This document shows, one piece after another, positions 52,540-64,000 of a stretch of DNA of 64,000 nt (position 1 is its first letter; every line of letters begins with the position of its first letter). The stretch covers positions 1,116,001-1,180,000 of the forward strand of contig JAULSN010000006.1 of assembly GCA_033439765.1 (NCBI GenBank), written 5' to 3'. A model generated the notes under the pieces. That model was not told where the DNA came from and did not search any database. It worked only from the letters and a program-made list of their open reading frames with translations. Source of the stretch: Lasiosphaeria ovina (Eukaryota > Ascomycota > Sordariomycetes > Sordariales > Lasiosphaeriaceae). Position numbers and translations under genes: made by a program.

Positions 52540-54031
52540 ATGAGCGACGCAGTCGTTCAGGACAAGGCCACTGTCGCCTCTGTCGCTGTCGGCGATGACG
52601 CCAAGCTTCCGCAAGAGAATGTCGCTCCTGTTGTCGAGACCAAAGAGGACACTTCCATAACCGAGGCCGTCGAGATTAAAGCCGAGGACAAGGTCGAAGT
52701 GAAGACTGAAGAGGTTGAGGAAGAAAAGGCCAGTGTGGCCCCGAAAACCCAGAATGGCGAGTCGACACAGCACAGGGCAAATGCCCGCCCCGGTCGCGAG
52801 GACTACAAGAAGAATAGAAAATTCGACCCGTCGACTCAGCCAGTGACTGACGACCCGCACAAGATTCGTGCCCAGGTACGTTTCCCTCCTCTTCCTCTCG
52901 CCTGGGAACTGCACCACCCGCTTCTGGCATCACCTCCGCTCACAAAACCCAAGGTTGAGTACTACTTCGGCGACAGCAACCTGCCTACCGACAAATTCAT
53001 GTGGGAGACTACCGGGGGCGAAGCCAACAAGCCCATGAGCCTCAAGACCATCTGCAGTTTCAAGCGCATGGCCCGGTTCCAGCCTTACTCGGCTGTGGTA
53101 GCTGCCCTCAAGGAGAGCAAGTCGCTAGAGGTGTCAGGCGAGGAAGGTGAGGAGGTGGTCAAGCGAAAGAAGGCCTATTCGTCGTCGACCGAAGCCCAAA
53201 AGGAGCGCTTGACGCGCACCGTCTACGCCAAGGGTTTCGGCGAGGAAACCAAGACGACCCAATTCGACGTTGAAGCCTTTTTTGCCGAGTTCGGACCCAT
53301 TCGGCGCGTGGTTCTTCGCCGTGACGACAAAGATACGTTTAAGGAATCAGTGTTTGTCGAGTTTGACACAGAGGATCTTGCCAAGGCCTTTATCAGCACC
53401 AGCCCGGCCCCAAAATTCAACGGCAACGAGCTCGTGATCAAGTCAAAGAGGGATTACATTGATGAGAAGAACAGGCTCATCAAAGAGGGTCTGATGGAAC
53501 CCAGCACTGCCCGGCTCAAGACTTTCTACGAGGGTAAGATCAAGAGTTCCGACCAAGGACGTGGCCGTGGCAGGGGCAACGGTCGGGGCCGCGGCAGAGG
53601 TGACCAGAACCGTGATCGCAATCGCGGTGGTGAGGGGGGGGACTCTGGTGATTGGAAGAAGCGCCGAGAGAACGACCAGAAGGACGGCTTCAAGAACTCT
53701 CGGGGCGGTCGTGGCCACTTTGGCAGCAGAGGCCGGGGCGGAGGTCGCGGACGCGGCGGCCGGGGTGGCGACAACAATCGGGACCGCAATGAGCGCGGCC
53801 AGGACGAGAATCGGAGCACGAACAAGTATGTTTCAAACATTCCCTGTATCGCATCTCGGAATACGTTTTGCTAATATTTGTTGCAGTGTCACGGCTCCTA
53901 CCATCAAGTCGACCACCGACTCGGGAGCGGTAGTCAAGAATGGAGAGACCAATGGTAAGCGGGCGCGTGAGGGCGATGATGGTGGCTCAGCGCCGCCGGC
54001 CAAGAAAGTCGATGTCAAGACCGAGCAATAG
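52540..54031 (+). CDS. La-type RNA-binding protein (La motif, RRM, RGG tail)
   Basis: Exons 52540-52875, 52954-53825 and 53887-54031 give 450 residues. After an acidic N-terminus (residues 1-75), a La winged-helix motif spans about 105-195: KIRAQ joins VEYYFGDSNLPTDKFMWE across intron 1, then MSLKTICSFKRMARF. An RRM at about 215-295 starts RTVYAKGFGEE and contains FKESVFVEFDTEDLAKAFI. The C-terminal 150 residues are RGG-box rich (GRGRGRGNGRGRGRGD), then a basic patch GKRAREGDDGG and PAKKVDVKTEQ. La proteins protect the 3' UUU ends of RNA polymerase III transcripts; the RGG tail suggests extra RNA contacts. Intron 1 (78 nt) is a multiple of three and open, so the unspliced form adds 26 residues. 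The last intron (53826-53886) is ordinary. Confidence 0.9.
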
Positions 54032-55780
54032 GTTGGTTCAGATTCTGGTTTGCTTTGCTGGCGCTGGATTGTTCTCATTTGCTTTGTTCTCGGGATATGG
54101 TCATGAGTACAGCTACATTTAAGGTACCCCCAAGCCTGGTCGGCGTTTTGGACTGGCAGAATCATTTTGCTGTTTACGGAAGAAAAATAGGTAGGCATAT
54201 CCCATTTCGTAGGGCCTTGCTGTTGAGGCGTTTTGTGGGATAGACCAGGCGCCCATGTCATACACTGCCCCTATTTCAGCTTTGGGGTTGTCCTTTTATC
54301 ATCTGTTCACGCTTCTATTTTACCTATGTGACTGGGTCTGTGAGGTGCACTCACTGTTCGACTACGTACCATGTCACCCTCGCTTTGGTTCTCAACATGC
54401 ATGCCGTTGACCAACGTATGTATTAGGGGTTAGTCCACGTCAGCTACGAAGGGCACAACTTACCGTAGACTACCATGTTTGAGCTTTGTAGATATATAAT
54501 GCATGCGACTAACAGCCTGGAAGTAAGTTCCAAACTCATGCAGCCACGGCTTGGTGCAACCCCCACGTATACCAACGCTCCGCGCACCTCCTACAGCAAC
54601 GTCCAAACAGCACAGGGAGAGCTGATGAGCAAGTTGTCCGCCACTCATGTATGTACTGTATTTACAGCACTGTACCGATCCGATGCCGCTGGCGACGCAG
54701 TAAGCCCTACTCAGATCCGATATGCCGCTTCTTGCCGACCCCTCTCTATCTATCTAGCTAGTTAAAAATCGTCGCTTAGGATGGTCGAGGGCAACTTGCA
54801 GAGAGCCGGTCGATTCTTACAACGCACAACATGCGCCTTCCTGGAGCCATACATGATGCCTCGTTGCAGGCCAAGACACGAGGCAGGACAGGCCGCGGCG
54901 CAGAAGCCGTCGCCGATCGCCATCAGCATCAACCACTACATCTTATCTCTTATCTTGACTGCGCCTGCGTGGTGTCTTCGCATCATTGGTCATCCCGCGC
55001 AAAGCGTTTTTGCCATCTTGGATATAGAATACAATACGGAATATATATACTGCTCGGTACTGACTGTCGTGCGGGGACGGGAGGGACGGAACATGTTCAG
55101 CTTTGAGGTGGGGCGAGAACCCAGATTCTGAATAATCGCCATTTCTTACTGCTGCTACCTAGTAGTAACTTTTACCCGCAGCGCACCTGCCTCGTGAGAT
55201 CGTTTATGCGCTGAAGCTCAAAACGCTACAGTACGGTCGGTGCCTTCCCTGCGCTACGGAATACCGCTCGTTCGGAGAGTAAGTGGGGGTTGGCTTCTTG
55301 GTGGCCAGACTTTTGTTTTACTTCCATGCGCCTTGCCCTCCCATTTAGTTGCCGTTCGGCACTCAGTACCTGACTTCTTCAAATTGCTCTGATTGCGGAA
55401 AGTGCATACCTTACATATACATCAGATACTCTGCAGTACTGTACATAACCCATACAGAGTTGACGTGCAGTGGAAGGCGCAAAGCACCCACCGCGAGGGG
55501 ATCTTTCCAATCACGGACAACCAATCTGCCTGACCATCCATCCAATCCATCCCCAAAGCACTGACGGAGAAGCTGCACTCCAGTCATTCTCTACCGACAG
55601 ACACTGGACGGGCTCTGGGCCCCGGCGATCGTGGGCAACAGCTGCCCTCGGCTGGCTGGCAGCATCCTTTGTACCTGCGTGACCTCGAGTTGACCCTCCA
55701 CTGGCGCTTCTCCACTGCAACTGCTTTCTCTGTCGGACAGCTCGGCTGCACTGCACTGCGCTGCACTGCGCTGCACGACC
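54032..55780. other. Intergenic region upstream of the Zn2Cys6 regulator
   Basis: About 1.75 kb, including the La-gene 3' end and the regulator's promoter. Repeated CTGCACTGCG words lie at about 55747-55771 just before the ATG. Open frames of 60-118 codons are inconsistent; no gene is called. Confidence 0.5.
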
Positions 55781-58609
55781 ATGGATGGCCCGGCGGCGCA
55801 GGCGCCGAGAGGGGCCGTGAACGAGGGCCAGGGCCCCGCCGGCTCCGAAGCCGGGCCGCCGTCCAAGAAAAAGTCCCGTCGTGGCGGTGCCGACGCGGCC
55901 AACAACAAGCGCAAGTGTGTGAGCACAGCCTGTGTCGCCTGCCGCAAGAGAAAGTCAAAGTGCGACGGCGCCCTCCCCAGTTGCGCGGCCTGCTCCAGCG
56001 TCTACGGCACCGAGTGTGTCTACGACCCAAACACGGACCACCGCCGCAAGGGCGTCTACCGCGAGAAGGCCGACACCGTCAAGGCCCAGAACTCCACTCT
56101 CCAGATCCTCATCGAGGCTATCTTGAACGCGGCCGAGGAAGACGTGCCCGCCATCGTCCAGAGGATCCGTACCTGCGACAGCCTCGACGCCGTGGCCGAG
56201 TCCATCCTGAAGGAGGATGATGCCGCCGACGATGAAGCAGATGTCGACCAAGACGTCGACGACGATGACTACGCTGCCGCCAACCCCTCGGTCGAGGGCG
56301 AGAGGGAGCTCGCCCGCAAGATGGGCGAGCTGCGCCTCGAAAACGGCTCGGTCCGGTTCATCGGCGGCACCTCCCATCTCATCTACCTGGGTGACCCCGT
56401 TGACCTGCCCGACGAGCCCGAATCCGAGAGCTATCTCCCCGACGAGGACCCCGTCACCAGCTGGTCCGAGGTTACCAAGGACCCCCAGCTAGTCATCCAC
56501 CTGATCAACATGTACTTCAATTGGCACTACCCCTATTTCACCACGCTTTCCAAGAGCTTGTTTTACCGCGACTTCTTCAACGGGAAGCCATCCGGTCATC
56601 CGCGCGGCACCGTGTACTGCTCCTCCCTGCTGGTCAATGCCATGCTCGCCCTGGGCTGCCACTTCACGAGCGTCGCTGGCGCTTTCGCTGTAGACGGAGA
56701 CAGCCGGAGCAAGGGCGACCACTTCTTTGCCGAGGCCAAGAAGTTGATCATTGAGCACGACGAGTACGAGAAGCCAAGGCTCACCACGGTGCAGGCCCTT
56801 GCCCTCATGTCGGTGCGCGAGGCCGGCTGCGGACGTGAGGCCAAGGGCTGGGTTTACAGCGGCATGAGCTTCCGGATGGCCCAGGACATCGGCCTCAACC
56901 TCGACATGGGCGCCATCTCGAGGGACAAGGACTCGCTGAACGAGCAGGAGGTGGACGCTCGCAGGATTACGTTTTGGGGCTGCTTTCTGTTCGACAAGTG
57001 CTGGTCCAACTATCTCGGTCGCCTGCCTCAACTTCCCAGGAATACTTACAACGTGCCCAAATACGACGTGTTCCCGGACGAGGACTCTAAGCTGTGGTCG
57101 CCATACACCGACGCCGGGTTTGACCAGTCGTTCCAACAGCCATCCAGAACGAGAGCAGCCGGCCTGCAGTTATCCAAGCTGTGCGAGATCAGCAGTGATC
57201 TCCTGCTCTTCTTCTACCACCCAAACTACATCGGGCGCTCGAGCGGCAAGTCAGTCGAGCTCAAGAAGCTCAGTGAACTCCACCGACGTCTGGAGGATTG
57301 GAAGAAGGATCTGCCCAAGGAGTTTGAGCCGAAAGAAGGGCAGCTGCCGAATGTGATTTTGACGCAGTAAGCTCCTCCACAGTCACCCATTCTGTCGCCA
57401 TTCATCTGACGCGAATCACAGCATGTTTTACCACCTACAATACATACATCTTTTCCGGCCGTTTCTTAAATACACTCCAGCGGCATCTCCATTGCCAGCT
57501 CATGTCTCGCCTCGCAGAATTTGCACCGCCAACGCCGGCGCAATCTCCAAGCTGATGCGACTGTACAAGAAGATGTACAACCTGCGGCAAATATGCAACA
57601 TTGCCGTGTACATGGTCCACTCGGCCTGCACTATCCATATGCTAAACCTGCCCGAAAAGGCAGCCAAAAGAGACATCATCCATGGCGTCAAACATCTCGA
57701 GGAGATTGCTGAGGACTGGCTGTGTGCGCGGAGAACGCTGTCCATCCTGAGTGTCTTGGCTCGAAAGTGTAAGTAAGATCAGGCCCCTCCAGAGCTCCTG
57801 TAATACTAAACCCCGACCCAGGGAATGTGCACATGCCCGAGGAGGCCGCCGTCATCTTGCAGCGGGCTGATGAGGAATTCGGGACCGTCAGCACATCAGA
57901 TGTGCCCTCCCCGAACAGGTCAGCACCGACCATATCGCCGTCGCCAATTGCCAAGCAGGAGCACCACAGCCCTCCGAACCCGTTCAGCCAGCCGACGCCT
58001 CCGCAAATATCCCTCGATCTCGCGCCATCAACCATATCCCCCGACCTGCTGAGCAGCCTTGGCCTGTCGGAGGCACCGCTAGGCATGCAGGGCATGCAAC
58101 AAAGCCAAGGCCAAATGCAGCCGCAGTCAGCGCAGCAGATGGGCGCCCATCTCCCCGTCAGCACTGCGGCAATGTCCATGAGCGACGCTCTCTCGGGGAT
58201 CAACGCGTGGGCGACTATGCCCAGTTACGAGCCGTCGTCATACATGCCCGTCATCCTCGAGAATAACAACAACAACCAGATGGGCGGCGGCGGTCCGTCC
58301 CGCACAAGCGGCGGTGGCCACCGCTCAACAAACTCCGTCTACGCCATCGACGGCCAGGACTGGTACCTCAAAGATGGCGTCAACTGGCAGCAGAACTTTG
58401 AGGTGTGGAATCCCGTCAACACTGTCAATGGCATGGATGGCGGCCCCGGCAGCGGCAGCAGTGGTGCTGGCTCTCCGGCGTCGTCGTCGATGTTCATGTT
58501 CCGCGGCCTTGACGGCTTCAGTAACCTCCGCGCCAACGACATGGACACGGGTGGGTTCGACTCGCTGGGTGGGATGGGCAGTCTGGACCATCTTCCCGGG
58601 CTGGACTAA
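55781..58609 (+). CDS. Zn2Cys6 transcription factor, NIT-4/NirA-like
   Basis: Exons 55781-57366, 57422-57768 and 57822-58609 give 906 residues. The binuclear zinc cluster at about residues 51-80 reads CVACRKRKSKCDGALPSC, then AACSSVYGTEC, with a nuclear-localisation-like basic region before it (KKKSRRGG). After a linker and coiled coil (REKADTVKAQNSTLQILIEA) comes the fungal transcription-factor middle domain: LINMYFNWHYPYFTTLSKSL, SVREAGCGREAKGWVYSGMS, RRITFWGCFLFDKCW. The C-terminus is Ser/Pro/Gln/Asn-rich and probably activating. The zinc cluster and the IQDVP-like helical linker resemble nitrate-pathway regulators NIT-4 and NirA, but many paralogues carry that label and no target gene is nearby, so nitrate control is not claimed. 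Both introns (55 and 53 nt) are GT-AG and keep frame. Confidence 0.88.
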
Positions 58610-59651
58610 GCTGAGCGCATGCTGTATATTGTTTGGGTTTGTATAGCCGGGGTTTTTGGATTGCATGTGTTGGATAAAGGACAGGCGGGCTTAGCCGGGG
58701 TTTTTTTCTGTCTTCGATTTTGTTCTTTTTTCATTTTTTGGAATAAAATCACCCCTCATGTGATTTGTATAGGCCGGCGTATGTGAAAGAAAATCCTTGC
58801 CGGGGTGGGAGGTAGGTACTATCGTCCTCGCGTTAAGGGGGGTAACGGGAAATGATTAAAACGACTCATATATATATTTATATTTTATTTATATTCCTCT
58901 TTCTTTCTTTCTGGTCCCATAGCGGCGCTAGCAGGCGATGGCGGAATTTTGGGGGGCAAAATAATAAAAGGAGGGTTGGTTGGTAGGTAGTGGGATGCAG
59001 CAAAGCATTTGGTGGCGATGGATTTCTGTGTCTATATTTGTTTTGTTTTTTGTTAGAGGATATGGAACTACCTTAAATACACTCTTTGTGTTTTGCGACA
59101 TCGCAGAGCGTGGAAGCTTAGATATCTATCCATGTCTCGTGTGTTGCTGAGCTACATCTCTCGATATGTAGAGGTATACAAGCCATGTGTCCTTCTCCTC
59201 CCCCTTCTCCTGGCTCAGTCAGCATAGTTAATTCCTAGCATTCTATATTTTCCCTTTCCTTCTTTTGTTTTTCTTGCGCGTTTTTGCCCTCTACAGGTAT
59301 TTCACAGAGACAATACGCCATGGACGCGATCATCCACGACGGCGCGCAAGACGAGTTGATAATGGTTCGGCAGATCCGAGTCTCCGATGTAGTCTCGTCC
59401 TCGATTCCTCTGTGTCGCTTCCTGGCTAGGACGTACCAACCACAAGAGGCTATCGAATAGACACACACCTGCCTATGTATGTATGTACACATGTTCGCGC
59501 GGGGAAACAGAATAATTCAACAGCTATGTAGACACTGAAGAAAGGGGGCCCCTGGCAGGATTTTCTGCTCTCCTTGTCCCCGGCTTCCCTTTCCCCAAGC
59601 AGACGCAGTTGGCTATCAGGAACATATGCGCCAGCCTTGCAGCCACGTACG
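58610..59651. other. Convergent 3' region between the Zn2Cys6 and HIT genes
   Basis: AT-rich DNA with repeated GCCGGGGTTTTT words (58648, 58695) after the regulator, TA-rich stretches (58868-58892) and no credible gene. The two GCCGGGGTTTTT copies are 45 bp apart. Confidence 0.5.
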
Positions 59652-60790
59652 TCATCTCCCGTCCGTCGTCGCCGGGGGTTTGCTATCACCGTCCACCACC
59701 GCACCGTCATGGTCACTGCCGCTGCCGCCGCCGCGCAGCGTGACCAGCTCGGTGTCCATGTCGACCAGGACGCGGCGGAAGACGGCGGCCTCGGCCTCCA
59801 TCTCGGCCATGGACCGCGGCCTGCGGTCGCAGTCCTCGATGGCGGGGAACTTGCCGCCGGGGCGGGGGCGGGGGCGGTAGCCGGCGGCGCTGGGGGGAAA
59901 GAACTCGCGGTCCCAGTGGGCGCCACCCACGTTCCCGTCCTCACCGGCCATGCGCTCGTACAGCTCGTCGGTCGGCGTCTCGGCCGCCTTGGCCGTCGAC
60001 CCGCGGATCCGCGGGATCACGTGCACGTGCACGTGGCTGACCGTCTGGCCGGCCTCGGGCCCGTCCTGCAGCGCGATGTTGAAGGAGCCGTCGCTCGGGG
60101 ATGCCGGGACTGGAGAAGACGGCGTGGCGGTGGGGAAGTAGTGCCGCGCCAGCATCCGCTCGACGCGCTGCACGGCGCCAAACAGGTCCGTCAGCTCCGC
60201 CGCCGACAGCTCCGTCAGCCGCTGGTGCCGCCGCTTCGGACACACCAGCACGTGCCCGGGGAGCAGCGGTTTGAGGTTCACCAGCGCGAAGGAATGCGCT
60301 GTGGTGAGGAAGACCTTTGGGGGGGGGGGGCACGTGTCAGTGTTGGATCGTTATTTTGGGTGCAAGGATAGAGGCGTGTATATACGAGGAAGTAGGTGAA
60401 TTCCAGGCTCGATAAGATGTGGCCAAGAAAATACAGGAAAAGGAAGACAGACTGGCAGACAGATAGACACCGAAGTGTGGAAATGGAGAGGCGTGCAATG
60501 TAGCCCAGATATAGAGCGGTTTATTTATGGATACAGAACTGCCAGTGCGCCGGAACAGTTGCAAAAAAACAAACCCCCCAAAAATGCTGGACAGAAATGC
60601 CATGAAAAAGAAAAAGAAAACTCACTTGGTTGGTGACTTCAAACGGGCCAAAATAAATGGGTTCCGGTTCCGGCTCTTGTGTCTGGAGCTGGCCGTGCTG
60701 CCCATCCAGCTGTGGCTGTGGCTGTGGCTGCTGGGGCGGTTGCGACGACGGGCCCGGCGCCGGCCCGGCAGCCGAGGTGGACGCCGTCAT
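59652..60790 (-). CDS. hnt2: HIT-family diadenosine polyphosphate hydrolase (FHIT/Hnt2 type)
   Basis: Two exons, complement(59652..60314, 60626..60790), give 275 residues. The start at 60790 (MTASTSAAGPAPGPSSQPPQ) leads through a Pro/Gln-rich stretch to IYFGPFEVTNQ, which splices to VFLTTAHSFALVNLKPLLPG and HVLVCPKRR, the continuous core of FHIT proteins. The histidine triad is HVHVHVIPR at about residue 145. These enzymes cleave diadenosine triphosphate (Ap3A) to AMP and ADP. The intron (60315-60625, 311 nt) is the longest one I can define here and its acceptor AAAG is preceded by a run of 13 C on the sense strand. The Pro/Gln-rich head and a Gly/Ser/Asp-rich tail (RGGGSGSDHDG) are extra compared with the ~150-residue human enzyme. 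Confidence 0.86.
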
Positions 60791-60816
60791 GGTCCGCGTC
60801 TGGCAAAGCAGCGGCA

Positions 60817-60847
<31 letters not shown>

Positions 60848-62057
60848 TTGGCGCGGGCGACCGCGGCTGTGGCAGTGGTAGAGACTCCTAGATTCGAGGT
60901 GGCGAGACGACGAGGAGGCGGCGCGACTAGAACTAGCACCAGGCTTGTTGCTGGCTAGTCGTGATGATGGAGGGTACCGCAAATAAGAATAACAATTTCC
61001 ACCCGACGAGGACCCGGTAGAGAAGAAGAAGAAGAAAAAGAGGTTGCCGACTTGTCGCCTCGAGGTCCTCCCGGCAGTCGCGACGAGCATGCCTCTCTAC
61101 CTCTCTGCCTCTCTGCCTCTCTACCTCTCAATCGAACGAGAGTCGCACAAGAGATAAGTGAGAATGCCTTCCCACTATTTACATGTATTGCAGGTACAAA
61201 GAAACGTCCCAACCTGCCCAGGTCGGTCCTTCCTTGCGGGCTGCTGTTGCGCGGGTAAGAAAGATATGGAGAAAAGTCAAACGCCGGCAGTTTAGTTCTT
61301 GGTGGGCGAGTAGGTTGTGTGTATTGATTGATGGTAATTGACGTCTTGGTTACGCCAAGTTCAGCTGAGGCCCTTGTTCAGGTACATACTGTCCTGTTCT
61401 GCACCTCCAGTTTTATAGTTCCCGCACCCATCCCGCCCACACCATCATCATTGAGTAACATGCTGGCCTCCTTCAACACGCCACACAGTGAATCAATGTA
61501 TTCATCCGAAACCTGTACCAAGGCAATCGCAATCACGGGAAAATCCCGCCCACGCAACACTAAACCACAGTGAACCATTATCAAACATGTTGGAACAAGA
61601 ATGTCATTATCACACCTTCGATCATGCACTCACCCATTCACAGAAAACCAAGACATCTAACAAGATCCGCCCATCGATCCAGATACATACCAGCTTTGAG
61701 AGCCGGCCAAACAACAAGAACCGCCCCTTGCTCGTGCTATGCCCATGCTCCTCTGCTAGCCCAAGATGCACACAATACAACAAGAGAAAATGAAACAAAA
61801 AAAAAAAACATATCGCCAGGCAAAAATATACAAAATCCAGCTCCGCTTCAAAACTCCATAGCGCCGAGCCTCTCATCTAACAATGGTGATCCATGCTCTA
61901 TAGAACCCGGCCTCGTCCATGATAATATCCAGAGACAGTAACATGAAAGGATATACTCACGTCTAAGAGATGTAAAAGTAGGTATGAAACGAGATCCAGA
62001 AAAGAAAAAAAAAAGGGACAAAGGAAAAATCGAATACAGCATACATGCATGTATCAA
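60791..62057. other. Intergenic region between the HIT and MFS genes
   Basis: Upstream of HIT there are GGC repeats (60812-60845) and CTCTCTGC/CTCTCTAC repeats (61090-61130). The rest is A-rich 3' DNA of the MFS gene. Frames here are short and without domains. Confidence 0.5.
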
Positions 62058-63866
62058 TTACACGCTGCGGAGGAGCTCATCATCCTCCATCTCGTCACGC
62101 CGGCTGCCGTTGCGGTTTGAGGACCGACTAGCGCCCGCATCGCCGGCGACGGGCTCGTCATCTTCATCCAAAAACACTGCAGATTTTTCTCGTCAGCAAA
62201 CGCTCCCGTTCTAGTCAGGTCTCAGGTACAGAAAACACAGCAAAACGTACCATGCGGCCGGACCAAAAGGGACGCCAGGAAGGCCAAGGCAAACATGGCC
62301 GACAGCAGGATGAAAACGGCCTGCGGGAACGACTCGACCGTTGCGGCATACAGCCCGTTGAAGATGGCAGGCGCCACGATGCGGGAGAGGGCGTGGAGCA
62401 GGCCGGCGGCGCCGAGGACTTGGCCGACGCGGTCGGCGGGGACCTGCTTGCTAAGCGACGCCGAGATGGTAGCAGAGCCGAGGCCTCCAAACGCTGTGAC
62501 GATGGCGCAGAGCACAAACATGGAGCTGCTGCGCACAAAGATGTAGCCGACCACACCGACCACGTCCGACAGTAGCGCCGTGCGGAGGATCCAGATGTCG
62601 AGCCTGTCGGCGCCCGCGTTCTTGGCCTCGAACGCTGGAGACACGGGGATTCCGGCCGCTTCGTCAAGCACACGCTGACGCCGGATCTTTGCCTGACGCT
62701 TCCGTGTGCGGAACAAGTAGTTGATTACGGGGAACACACCAACCAGAATCACGACGCGCACCGTGTAGGTCAGCGAGATGAAGCGCGAAGCCTCAAGGTT
62801 GCCCCAGCTAAACATGTACTCGGTGTACAGGATGATGACGGGCCCGGAGCTCATGGCAACACCCACAATGCAGAAGTCGATAAAGGCCATGGCGAGCAGG
62901 TTGCGCCGCAGCTGGCTGGTACCGGGCCCGGTGGGATACAGGATTTTAAGCGGCGCAAAGGGGTTTGCAGCGCGCCAAGAGCGCGTGGCATCGGTGAAGT
63001 GCTTTCCGAAGGGAACATAGTTCTGAATGGAGGACACAAAGGTCGGAACTGGCCCAAACTTGGCCTGCTCCATAGCGTACCTTTCGCGGGCTAGGTGTTG
63101 GCGCTTCTTGGACAGCGACTCGGGGATGGCGAAGTAGGTGAAGAGGATAAAGAAGACATGGCAGCCCAGAGTCACGTAGAAGATGCTCACAAGCGAGCCC
63201 ATCCACTCGACGAAGTAGCCGGCGATAAGGGGGCCAAAAGCCAAGCCAGAGTAGAGGCACGAGTGAAGGTAGCCGATAGCAACGCTGCGTTTCGAGGGCG
63301 GCGTGCAGTCACTGGCGTAAGAGTGGGTCAAGACGCTGCCAGCGGTGAAGGAGCCCGCCAGGCCGTCGAAGAAGGCGCCCACGATGATCCATTTGTAGTG
63401 GATCACGTCAGGATACTTTGCCGTCAGGATGATGATGACTTCGCCAACTATGCCGCCAAAGGACGAGATAACCATGATGCGCTTGCGGCCATAGCGGTCC
63501 GAAAGGGCACCGAGCTTGGGGGCCGTGAGAGAGCTGAGGACGCCAATGAGCACGTTATAAATCAGCATGAAGGTGGCGACAATCCTCTGAACCTCGGGGA
63601 GGAGGCATTGCGGGTTGTCGGATCCCAATATGACGGGCTTGTATGAGAACTCGGGATCAGCAGCCGACCTATCGGCAAAGTGGCGCTGGCAGATGAGGTC
63701 GATGATGCTAAAGGGCAGTCCAAGATCAGCAACATGGCAGCACGGGAGCGGTCTTCACGCCTCGGCGGCGCAGGAGGAGAGCTTTCTCGTACAGATTCAG
63801 CTTTGGCACAATCGTGCCTCCAAACGCCAGAGTAAAGAGCGCGTAGGGCACCAGGAGCCACCAGAC
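62058..63866 (-). CDS. MFS transporter (tetracycline-resistance-protein-like), 5' end outside window
   Basis: Exons complement(62058..62176, 62251..63707, 63793..63866) are in the window; a good branch point (GCTAAC) and acceptor CACAG (63867) show another exon upstream. About 549 residues are visible. The first TM begins VWWLLVPYALFTLAFGG, then motif A between TM2 and TM3 reads GALSDRYGRKRIMVI, a Major Facilitator Superfamily hallmark. About 12 hydrophobic segments follow, with a central loop of ~90 residues (about 190-280) and a Lys/Arg-rich loop RTRKRQAKIRRQR. The C-terminus (DEDDEPVAGDAGAS, ending MEDDELLRSV) is acidic and cytosolic. The substrate cannot be told; resemblance is to fungal proteins annotated as tetracycline-resistance or hippocampus-abundant-transcript-like transporters. 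Introns are 74 and 85 nt. Confidence 0.88.
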
Positions 63867-64000
63867 CTGTGACATCGGTGTACAGTGTTAGCCATGCCAG
63901 GGATGAGTGAGCACGTTTTGGGGGTGACCACGCAGCAGCGTGTCACACCAGCCCGGCAGCAACGATGCACGACAGACGGACAGCCGGCGCGGGCGGGCGC
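63867..64000. other. Right edge: intron and unseen 5' exons of the MFS gene
   Basis: No coding exon can be recognised in the last 134 bp. The minus strand carries a branch point and acceptor for the first visible MFS exon. Confidence 0.5.

Overview
The window is nuclear DNA from a filamentous ascomycete, most likely a Sordariomycete. The evidence is short GT-AG introns of about 50-115 nt with CTAAC/CTGAC-type branch points, GC-rich genes on both strands, typical fungal families (pyrABCN, Zn2Cys6 regulator, Ppg1 phosphatase, septin, RNase III-fold mitoribosomal protein), and transposons decayed in the way repeat-induced point mutation (RIP) produces: TAG stops at former CAG/TGG codons and TpA-rich DNA. 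I cannot name the species.

Layout. 1-4.2 kb: the 3' end of the pyrimidine-pathway gene (ura2/pyrABCN, +) converging on a cyclin gene (-). 4.2-6.65 kb: no gene recognised. 6.65-21.2 kb: a transposon island with four ~740 bp solo LTRs (7337, 8231, 9151, 13476; the first two inverted), a RIP-broken Tc1/mariner element (10751-12149, TIRs and TA target intact), a truncated 51-codon ORF, and a complete but dead chromodomain Ty3/gypsy element (14244-21153) with 281-bp LTRs, a perfect 5-bp target duplication and a self-priming primer-binding site. 21.2-31.3 kb: gene-poor, with two related, low-complexity secreted-protein genes on the minus strand, one containing 13 pentapeptide repeats, and a small membrane protein.

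32-64 kb: ordinary housekeeping DNA. In order: ppg1 phosphatase (+), a ~149-bp degenerate tandem array, a RING protein with NPF motifs (-), a four-exon 89-aa membrane protein (-), mitoribosomal mL44 (+), a cPLA2-type phospholipase (-), a Cdc3-type septin (+), mitoribosomal uS4m (-), a La-type RNA-binding protein (+), a NIT-4/NirA-like Zn2Cys6 regulator (+), a FHIT-like HIT hydrolase (-) and the 3' part of an MFS transporter (-), cut by the right edge.

The genes do not form a biosynthetic cluster. Several products act in mitochondria (mL44, uS4m, probably the phospholipase). The most unusual observations are the hairpin array with a conserved loop inside the solo LTRs, the self-priming site of the gypsy element, and the secreted pentapeptide-repeat protein. 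Gene models are read by eye from splice signals and protein frame; no similarity search was run.
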